Positions 1 through 5,314 of a DNA stretch of 5,314 nt are shown in pieces. Numbering within the stretch: position 1 is the stretch's first letter; each line of letters begins with the position of its first letter. Origin of the DNA: Flavobacteriales bacterium (lineage in GTDB: Bacteria; Bacteroidota; Bacteroidia; Flavobacteriales_D; Crocinitomicaceae); contig CANMFV010000093.1 in assembly GCA_947496835.1 (NCBI GenBank), forward strand, positions 1 to 5,314, read 5' to 3'. The notes below the pieces were generated by a model. That model ran no database searches, was not told where the DNA came from, and saw nothing but the letters and a program-made list of their open reading frames with translations. A program made the translations under genes and the position numbers.

Positions 1-1094
1 TGGGATGGGTTGATTTAAAAGCCGATTTTTGTGATCCTGGAATGGAACACAAGGAAACGATTCAAAGTGGATTAGATGCAGCTTCAATGGGTGGATACAC
101 ACATGTGCACGTCGTACCAGGCACACTACCATGCATTGATGGAAAAACCCAAATTGCTTATTTGTACCAAAAGGCAGAAGGACACAGTACGAACATCCAT
201 GCGCTTGGAGCCTTAACCAAAGGATTAAAAGGTGAAGAGTTAGCTGAACTTTACGACATGTATCAGATTGGCGCGAAACTTTTCACAGACGACACGCATA
301 GTGTTTCCGCTGGAATCATGTACCGTGCGTTGTTGTACACGAAAAATTTCGGAGGAAAAGTTTTAGCTTTCTGCAGAAATGAATCCTTAGCTGGAAAAGG
401 ACAAGTAAACGAAGGAGAAGCGTCCACACGCACAGGAATGAAAGCAGATCCAGCGATAGCGGAAATCATTGAAATCGAACGAAATTTACGCTTACTCGAA
501 TACACAGAGGGAAGCATTCATTTAAGTGGACTTTCAACAGCGGAAAGTGTTCGACTAGTGAGAACAGCGAAAAAACAAGGATTAAATGTTACGGCAGATG
601 TCCATGTGATGAACCTATGCTTCACGGAACAAGCGATGTTGGACTTCGACTCTCACATGAAAGTTTTACCTGTATTACGTAAAGAATCAGACCGTTTGGC
701 ATTGTGGGCAGGATTGAACGACGGAACCATTGACACGGTTGTTAGCGACCATCGTCCGGCTGACACAGAAGAAAAAGAACTTGAATTTGACCTTGCAAAT
801 TTCGGCGCACCACAACTTGAAACATGTTTTGCTGCGTTAAATAGTATGAAAGAAGCTGACTTGTTCACCATGATCACTGCGATTAGTCAACGAAGCAGAG
901 AAATTGCTGGAATACAACCAATCAGTATAGAAGAAGGCAATCAAGCAGACATAAGTATTTTTGATCCCAGTTTAGCATTTGAATGGTCATCAGAAACCAA
1001 ACACCAGCGATTCAGTCCTTTTAAAAACCAAGAGATGAAAGGAAAAGTATTGGGAATTATAAAAGGTGCTCAGGCAAGCCTGCAAATCGCATAA
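1..1094 (+). CDS. Dihydroorotase-family protein (class I PyrC homologue), probably catalytically inactive; 5' end cut by window
   Basis: The frame is open from the left edge (first full codon at base 3) to TAA at 1092-1094. It gives about 364 residues, so roughly 55-60 N-terminal residues are outside the window; the ATG at 42 is internal, not the start. The order of conserved blocks is that of class I dihydroorotases, the amidohydrolase-fold enzymes that cyclise carbamoyl-aspartate in pyrimidine synthesis: GWVD...DPG at 3-41, FTDD at 282-293, VNEG at 405-416, STAESV at 534-551, and SDHRP at 744-758. The metal ligands are largely gone. The usual HVHLR reads KADFC (18-32), the HCED block reads FCRN (369-380), the His before VST is Gly (528-530), and the PHH block reads VMN (606-614). 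Only the acidic residues at 288-293 and 747-749 remain. Family membership is firm. Lack of dihydroorotase activity is inferred; it may be a structural partner or have another role. Confidence 0.88.
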   Translation, partial: GWVDLKADFCDPGMEHKETIQSGLDAASMGGYTHVHVVPGTLPCIDGKTQIAYLYQKAEGHSTNIHALGALTKGLKGEELAELYDMYQIGAKLFTDDTHSVSAGIMYRALLYTKNFGGKVLAFCRNESLAGKGQVNEGEASTRTGMKADPAIAEIIEIERNLRLLEYTEGSIHLSGLSTAESVRLVRTAKKQGLNVTADVHVMNLCFTEQAMLDFDSHMKVLPVLRKESDRLALWAGLNDGTIDTVVSDHRPADTEEKELEFDLANFGAPQLETCFAALNSMKEADLFTMITAISQRSREIAGIQPISIEEGNQADISIFDPSLAFEWSSETKHQRFSPFKNQEMKGKVLGIIKGAQASLQIA

Positions 1095-1095
1095 G

Positions 1096-1653
1096 GTGTC
1101 GAAGAAGTCTTTCATCAATCAGTTTTTCAAAGAAAACAAAATGGTCGGATCCATGATTCCGAGCTCACGCTTCCTTGCTAAAAAAATGCTGAAAAACATT
1201 CCTTTTGATGAGGCGAAAGTCATCGTTGAACTTGGACCTGGAACCGGAATTTTTACAGAAAAAATCATGCAGCTACTAAATCCGAACACGCATTTAGTGG
1301 TCATTGAATTAAATGATGTTTTCTATAAAAACCTAAAAGAAAAAACAAAGCAAGAAAATTGCCACATCGTGCATGGTTCTGCCAATGATTTAGCGCAAAT
1401 CCTTTCAGACCTCGGATTAGGCAAGGCTGATTGCGTTGTTTCTTCCCTCCCACTTTCAAATTTCCCAAAAGAATTAAGGGTTAGTATTATGCAAGCCGTT
1501 CTTCAATGTCTCATCCCAACAGGAACATTTATTCAGTTTCAATATACACTGCAATCAAAAAAACACTTCAAAAGTTTATTTAATCAGGTATCAATCAATT
1601 ACGCAGCATTTAATTTTCCGCCTGCCTTCGTTTACTGCTGTTCAAATAGCTGA
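1096..1653 (+). CDS. SAM-dependent methyltransferase, phospholipid N-methyltransferase / rRNA adenine dimethylase-like
   Basis: About 185 residues, a normal size for this small Rossmann-fold methyltransferase group. Read from the GTG at 1096, the start is MSKKSFINQFFKENK, followed by VGSMIPSSRFLAKKML (residues 17-32), the N-terminal signature of PmtA-like enzymes. The SAM-binding motif I is VELGPGTG (44-51). An acidic ribose-binding Glu lies in VIELND (69-74), and the catalytic-region block is VVSSLPLSNFP (114-124). The end, NFPPAFVY, is also typical. Known relatives methylate phosphatidylethanolamine or are annotated as rRNA dimethylase-like; the substrate here cannot be told. No signal peptide or membrane segment is seen. 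Start choice: in-frame candidates are GTG 1066 (overlapping the upstream gene by 29 bases), GTG 1096 (one base after its stop) and ATG 1141, which would remove the conserved FINQFF segment. I prefer 1096, without a clear Shine-Dalgarno. It is probably co-transcribed and translationally coupled with the gene upstream. Confidence 0.85.
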   Translation: MSKKSFINQFFKENKMVGSMIPSSRFLAKKMLKNIPFDEAKVIVELGPGTGIFTEKIMQLLNPNTHLVVIELNDVFYKNLKEKTKQENCHIVHGSANDLAQILSDLGLGKADCVVSSLPLSNFPKELRVSIMQAVLQCLIPTGTFIQFQYTLQSKKHFKSLFNQVSINYAAFNFPPAFVYCCSNS

Positions 1654-1664
1654 TTTCTTTTGCG

Positions 1665-1672
1665 TATCTTTG
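1665..1672 (+). promoter_or_regulatory. Putative Bacteroidota -7 promoter box (TAnnTTTG) for the ABC-F/peptidase unit
   Basis: TATCTTTG matches the TAnnTTTG -7 element of the Bacteroidota primary sigma factor and lies in the only real intergenic gap on the + strand, 15 bases before the ABC-F ATG. Transcription would start around 1678-1681, leaving a leader of roughly ten bases. The -33 element is weak: only an imperfect TTC at 1641-1643 lies near the expected place. The box overlaps the perfect 10-base palindrome TTTGCGCAAA at 1669-1678. Confidence 0.55.
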
Positions 1673-1687
1673 CGCAAAATTTGAAGC

Positions 1688-3310
1688 ATGTTAAGTGTAA
1701 ATAACCTATCCCTCCAGTTCGGAAAACGCGTACTTTTCGACGAAGTAAATGTAAAATTTGTCAATGGCAACTGCTATGGCATCATTGGTGCGAACGGAGC
1801 TGGTAAATCAACTTTCCTCAAGATTTTAACAGGAGATCAAGATCCAACAACGGGACGAGTGGAGCTAGAGCCAGGAAAACGAATGGCTTTCTTAAAGCAA
1901 AATCACTTTGAATTTGACAAAGTTCAAGTTCTACAAACGGTGATTATGGGACATAAGCGCCTATATGAAATCATGGTTGAGAAAGATGCCTTGTATGCTA
2001 AAGAAGATTTCTCCGATGCAGATGGGATGAAAACCGCTGAACTAGAAGGTGAATTTGCTGATTTAGAAGGATGGAATGCTGAAACGGATGCAGCGACCTT
2101 ACTGAGTAACCTCGGCATCGATGAATCCAAACATTATATGTTAATGGAAGATCTGTCAAACGATTTAAAAGTACGTATCCTTTTAGCGCAAGCACTTTTT
2201 GGAAATCCAGATGTATTGATTCTCGATGAGCCAACGAATGACTTGGACTTGAAAACGATTTCTTGGTTAGAGGATTTCTTACTTGACTTTAGAAATACAG
2301 TGATTGTTGTATCGCATGACCGTCACTTCTTGGACACCGTTTGCACACACATTTGTGACATCGATTACAGCAAAATAAACATGTTTACCGGAAACTACTC
2401 GTTCTGGTACCAATCATCTCAGTTGGCAACAAGACAACGTTCTGATAAAAACAAAAAATCAGAAGAGAAGAAAAAAGAACTTTTGGACTTCATTGCGCGC
2501 TTCTCGGCGAATGCATCGAAATCTAAACAAGCAACAAGTCGTCGTAAGATGCTCGATAACCTGGACTTAGAAGAAATACAGCCGTCATCTAGAAGGTATC
2601 CAGGAATTACTTTTCACCAAGACCGAGACGCAGGAAATCAGATCTTAAACATCGAACATCTGTCGAAAACGGTTGATGGAAAAACCTTATTTAAAGACAT
2701 CAACATCACTATCAACAAAGGAGATAAAATTGCTTTCGTTTCCAAAGAATCGGTTGCGTTAACGGCATTTTTCGAAGTGTTGACAGAAAATAGTAAAGCG
2801 GATACGGGAGAAATTAGGTTTGGAACCACAATTACAACAGCTTACCTACCAAACGACAACCACCATTATTTCGATTCTAAAAACCCACTGATTGACTGGT
2901 TGCGTCAATATGCTCAAACGGACGAAGAACGCGAAGAAGTATATTTACGTACTTTCCTTGGACGCATGTTATTCACCGGTGAAGAAGCAATGAAACACGC
3001 AACTGTTCTTTCCGGAGGAGAAAAAGTTCGTTGTATGTTATCCAAAATGATGCTAGCTAAAGCAAATTTATTATTGATGGATGAGCCAACGAATCACTTG
3101 GACTTGGAATCCATTACAGCATTGAACAACGCCATGAAAGATTTCCAAGGAACTCTGTTGTTTACTTCTCATGACCACGAATTGGTCAATACCGTAGCAA
3201 ATCGCATCATCGAAATCACGCCCAATGGAATCATCGACAAAATGATGACTTTTGATGAGTACTTAGCTGACGATAAAATCACTCAACTACAACAAGAATT
3301 ATACGCGTAA
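1688..3310 (+). CDS. ybiT: ABC-F family ATPase, YbiT-like, with one degenerate ATP site
   Basis: 540 residues: two fused nucleotide-binding domains and no membrane segments, as in ABC-F translation factors, which act on the ribosome in the cytosol near the E site. Domain 1 has Walker A GANGAGKST (34-42), Q-loop Gln71, Walker B VLILDEPTND (176-185) and switch His210, but its signature is LSNDLKVR (156-163) instead of LSGGQ. The charged linker (about 240-305) contains FSANASKSKQATSR (272-285), close to E. coli YbiT as I recall it. Domain 2 (about 318-515) lacks Walker A: where GxxGxGKST is expected the sequence is SKESVALTA (352-360), and the Q-loop Gln is Asn389. It keeps LSGGEK (441-446), LLLMDEPTNH (461-470) and His495. 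The ATG at 1688 gives the normal YbiT-type N-terminus. Its stop overlaps the start of the downstream peptidase gene. An antibiotic-resistance role is not suggested. YbiT-type assignment is strong; its exact role in translation is poorly known. Confidence 0.93.
   Translation: MLSVNNLSLQFGKRVLFDEVNVKFVNGNCYGIIGANGAGKSTFLKILTGDQDPTTGRVELEPGKRMAFLKQNHFEFDKVQVLQTVIMGHKRLYEIMVEKDALYAKEDFSDADGMKTAELEGEFADLEGWNAETDAATLLSNLGIDESKHYMLMEDLSNDLKVRILLAQALFGNPDVLILDEPTNDLDLKTISWLEDFLLDFRNTVIVVSHDRHFLDTVCTHICDIDYSKINMFTGNYSFWYQSSQLATRQRSDKNKKSEEKKKELLDFIARFSANASKSKQATSRRKMLDNLDLEEIQPSSRRYPGITFHQDRDAGNQILNIEHLSKTVDGKTLFKDINITINKGDKIAFVSKESVALTAFFEVLTENSKADTGEIRFGTTITTAYLPNDNHHYFDSKNPLIDWLRQYAQTDEEREEVYLRTFLGRMLFTGEEAMKHATVLSGGEKVRCMLSKMMLAKANLLLMDEPTNHLDLESITALNNAMKDFQGTLLFTSHDHELVNTVANRIIEITPNGIIDKMMTFDEYLADDKITQLQQELYA
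2225..2251 (+). repeat. 27-base near-identical repeat, copy 1 (Walker B/D-loop of domain 1)
   Basis: This segment differs at one base (2240 versus 3095) from 3080-3106 in the same gene. Both copies encode DEPTN(D/H)LDL, the Walker B/D-loop block of the two ATPase domains. The protein match is expected from domain duplication; codon-level identity over nine codons, while flanking DNA has diverged, is more than needed and suggests shared codon preference or local gene conversion. Confidence 0.7.
3080..3106 (+). repeat. 27-base near-identical repeat, copy 2 (Walker B/D-loop of domain 2)
   Basis: This is the partner of the copy at 2225-2251, in the second ATPase domain, with a single G-to-C difference that changes Asp to His in the D-loop region. 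Confidence 0.7.
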
Positions 3311-5034
3311 TGTCCAACGTGATTCAATACCGTATTTCCTGCATCAACGCGCAACAGCGTTACATTCAATTTTCGGCAACGTTTCCTTGCCCTGAAGATC
3401 ACTTAAGTATCCATTTAGCATCATGGCGTCCGGGCAGATATGAATTAGGGAACTTCGCTAAAAACATCAAAGGATTTCGCATTTTTGATGAACAAAACAA
3501 AGTTCTTCCGTTTGAGAAATCAAACAAGGACACGTGGCAAATTCAAACAACAAATACAGAGTATATCCGTGTAGAATACGCCTACTACGCCAGTGAATTA
3601 AATGCAGGATCAAGCTTTTTGGATGATCAACAATTATACATCAATCCGGTAAATTGTTTTCTGTTTTCGGATGAACAACATGGATATGAACTGACACTCG
3701 ATATTCCATCAAACTGGGAAATTGCCTCTTCGTTGAAGTTTGAATCAAACAAATGTTGTGTTGAGCACTTCGATAAACTAGCGGATAGTCCATTTATCTG
3801 TTCAGCGAAGCTTCAAAAAGAATCTTACGAGGTGAATGGATACCATTTTCACATTTGGTTCAATAATCAAAAGTTTATTCAATGGGAGAAGGTCTTAGTT
3901 GATTTCGAGAAATTTACTCGTGCTCAAATCCAAGACTTCACTGAATTTCCCGTAAAGGATTTTCATTTCTTGATTCAAACGCTACCTCACGCAGCATATC
4001 ACGGTGTAGAACATTTAGAAAGCACTGTCATTACACTTGGACCCAATTACGATGTTTTTGGTTCCTTGTACAAAGAATTGCTTGGTGTTTCCTCCCATGA
4101 ATTATACCATGTTTGGAATGTTAAAAGCATACGTCCGGCAGAAATGCATCCGTATAATTTCAAGGAGGAAAACTACTCCGTTTCTGGATTTGTCTACGAA
4201 GGTGTCACTACGTATTTAGGTGATCTATATTTGCTTCGAAGTGGCGTTTTCAGTTTAGAGCAATATTTAGTGGAACTTTCTAAACAACTTCAAAAACACT
4301 TTGATAATCCAGCTCGCTTCCATTATTCGGTTGGTGATTCATCCTTTGATACGTGGTTGGACGGATACGTACCTGGAGCGCCAGGACGAAAAGTTTCCAT
4401 TTATACGGAAGGATGTTTACTTGCGTTTGTCACAGACATGAAAATACGCGAAGCAACGAAAGACCAATATGGTATCCAAGAGGTCATGAAACAACTTTAT
4501 TTTAATTTCGCAGAAAAAGGAATAGGTTACACGTGGCAGGATTACCAACAGACACTAGAAAATATCAGTGGTATTTCGTTCAAGGACTTTTTTGATCGTT
4601 TTATTTTCGGAACGGAACCATATGGATCAATTTTAGTCGAAGCCTGTACATATTTTGGATTGGAAATACATCAAGTTCCATCTATTAGTTACGCAGAGGC
4701 AAGATTGGGGATAAAAGTGCTGCCAAAAGGTCCAGATGCACAAATTATCGCCATTTATCCAGGATCCCCAGCTGATATTGGTGGACTAGCGCTAAACGAT
4801 GAAATTATTGCCGTTGATAACATGCGCCTGCAAAATAACTTGGATCAATGGTTGACATACTCGGAAGAAGGAATGAAAACCGTCTTGGTCAATCGAGGTG
4901 GACGTCTCATCGAGAAATCATTGCCTGAAGTCGACCGTTTCTTTTACCAAAATCACTCCATAAAAAAATTAGATTTCTTAGATAAACACCAACGAAAAGC
5001 ATTTAAATATTGGTCAAATTTGTTACTCGACTAG
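3310..5034 (+). CDS. M61 family metallopeptidase (glycyl aminopeptidase-like) with C-terminal PDZ domain
   Basis: 574 residues, close to the usual size of about 600 for M61 peptidases. The N-terminal beta domain (about 1-170) has the family's SWRPGRYELGNFAKNI block (38-53). The catalytic domain follows, with HGVEHLES (231-238), zinc motif HELYHVWNVK (263-272: His263 and His267 as ligands, Glu264 as catalytic base) and Glu297 in YEGVTTY as likely third ligand. WLDGYVPGAPGRKVSIY (349-365) is another M61 block. A PDZ domain (about 452-535) contains PGSPADIGGLALNDEI. All residues expected for zinc hydrolysis are present, so it should be active; relatives favour substrates with N-terminal Gly or Ala, but the specificity here is unknown. 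I see no signal peptide or lipobox, so a cytosolic location is inferred, unlike exported M61 members. The ATG at 3310 overlaps the ABC-F TAA by one base, implying one transcript and translational coupling. Its 3' end overlaps the convergent helicase gene. Confidence 0.93.
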   Translation: MSNVIQYRISCINAQQRYIQFSATFPCPEDHLSIHLASWRPGRYELGNFAKNIKGFRIFDEQNKVLPFEKSNKDTWQIQTTNTEYIRVEYAYYASELNAGSSFLDDQQLYINPVNCFLFSDEQHGYELTLDIPSNWEIASSLKFESNKCCVEHFDKLADSPFICSAKLQKESYEVNGYHFHIWFNNQKFIQWEKVLVDFEKFTRAQIQDFTEFPVKDFHFLIQTLPHAAYHGVEHLESTVITLGPNYDVFGSLYKELLGVSSHELYHVWNVKSIRPAEMHPYNFKEENYSVSGFVYEGVTTYLGDLYLLRSGVFSLEQYLVELSKQLQKHFDNPARFHYSVGDSSFDTWLDGYVPGAPGRKVSIYTEGCLLAFVTDMKIREATKDQYGIQEVMKQLYFNFAEKGIGYTWQDYQQTLENISGISFKDFFDRFIFGTEPYGSILVEACTYFGLEIHQVPSISYAEARLGIKVLPKGPDAQIIAIYPGSPADIGGLALNDEIIAVDNMRLQNNLDQWLTYSEEGMKTVLVNRGGRLIEKSLPEVDRFFYQNHSIKKLDFLDKHQRKAFKYWSNLLLD

Positions 5035-5314
5035 TTGACGAAATGCCTCCTTCGGGAAGTTTAAAAAGCTTAACTTTTCAGTAGCTCTCGTAACAGAAGT
5101 GTACAACCAGCGCAAATAATTTTTTGTCTTCATTTCTTCCGGAATAAAACCATAGTCGATGTACACATGCTTCCATTGTCCACCTTGGGCTTTGTGCACC
5201 GTTACGGCATGTGCATATTTGACTTGCAAGGCATTGAAATAAGGTGACTTCATAATTTTTTGGTAGCGTTTGGATTTGATTTTCTCGTCTGAGAAATCTT
5301 TTTCAATGGCATAA
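5023..5314 (-). CDS. RecD-like / UvrD-type ATP-dependent DNA helicase, C-terminal fragment
   Basis: The frame is open from the right edge to TAA at 5025-5023, about 96 residues, so only the C-terminus is visible; relatives in flavobacteria are around 470 residues. The visible part is the end of the second RecA-like domain (UvrD_C_2 type). Motif V is TVHKAQGGQW (bases 5202-5173), and motif VI is YTSVTRATEK (5103-5074) with its arginine finger codon at 5088-5086. Before them, YFNALQVKYAHA is typical of the short RecD-like helicases annotated as exodeoxyribonuclease V alpha or RecD2-like. These are superfamily 1 helicases acting in DNA repair or recombination. The Met codon at 5253 is internal, since the open frame and family similarity continue upstream of it. 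The gene is convergent with the M61 peptidase gene, and the two 3' ends overlap by 12 bases. Which RecD-like subgroup it belongs to cannot be decided without the N-terminal domains. Confidence 0.87.
   Translation of the reverse strand, partial: YAIEKDFSDEKIKSKRYQKIMKSPYFNALQVKYAHAVTVHKAQGGQWKHVYIDYGFIPEEMKTKNYLRWLYTSVTRATEKLSFLNFPKEAFRQLVE

Noticed and set aside
42..44. ATG as start of the dihydroorotase-family gene
   Set aside because: The frame is open to the window edge, and the codons before it encode the conserved GWVD...DPG block, so the gene begins outside the window.
263..877. Open frames on the - strand inside the dihydroorotase-family gene
   Set aside because: They lie opposite a clearly conserved coding frame, and their translations look like low-complexity Ser-rich shadow sequence with no recognisable motif.
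1924..2829. Several 60-80 codon - strand frames inside the ABC-F gene
   Set aside because: They are antisense to strongly conserved ATPase motifs, and some overlap each other in different frames; no family features are seen.
1688..3310. ABC-F gene as an antibiotic-resistance (ribosomal protection) determinant
   Set aside because: The length, linker block FSANASKSKQATSR and domain order fit the housekeeping YbiT-like group, with no sign of mobile context.
4037..4219. A 60-codon + strand frame inside the M61 gene
   Set aside because: It overlaps the zinc-binding motif region in another frame; no start context or family resemblance supports it.
5013..5039. GTCAA/TTGAC inverted repeat as a terminator
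   Set aside because: The stem is only five base pairs with a 17-base loop and no T-run, inside overlapping coding ends.
1..5314. A defence island or new multi-gene system
   Set aside because: The genes are common chromosomal families without a shared pathway, and no mobile or defence-associated proteins, repeats or RNA elements are visible.

Overview
This window looks like ordinary chromosomal DNA from a member of the Bacteroidota, most likely the Flavobacteriales. The evidence is low GC by eye, genes with no clear Shine-Dalgarno sequences, a TAnnTTTG-type -7 promoter box in the only real intergenic gap, and protein variants I know from flavobacteria: a dihydroorotase homologue without metal-binding histidines, an ABC-F protein with a dead second Walker A, and a short RecD-like helicase. 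The genus cannot be read from the sequence.

Layout: five protein genes fill almost the whole window. On the + strand come (1) the 3' part of a dihydroorotase-family gene, cut by the left edge; (2) a small SAM-dependent methyltransferase of the phospholipid N-methyltransferase/rRNA-dimethylase-like group, most likely starting at a GTG just after the previous stop; (3) after a 34-base gap with a promoter, a complete YbiT-type ABC-F ATPase; and (4) a complete M61 metallopeptidase with a C-terminal PDZ domain, whose ATG overlaps the ABC-F stop by one base. On the - strand, (5) the C-terminal end of a RecD/UvrD-type helicase enters from the right edge and its 3' end overlaps that of the peptidase gene by 12 bases.

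Two transcription units are likely: dihydroorotase homologue plus methyltransferase, then ABC-F plus M61 peptidase. The helicase converges on the second. No shared pathway is evident: the proteins touch pyrimidine metabolism (or its remnant), lipid or RNA methylation, translation, proteolysis and DNA repair. No RNA genes, mobile elements, CRISPR arrays or convincing terminators were seen, and no stretch over 300 bases lacks a gene.

I found no evidence of a new multi-gene system. The most interesting points are at protein level: the dihydroorotase homologue has lost essentially all catalytic histidines, and in the ABC-F protein all the degenerate motifs belong to the same composite ATP site, leaving one intact site and one dead site.
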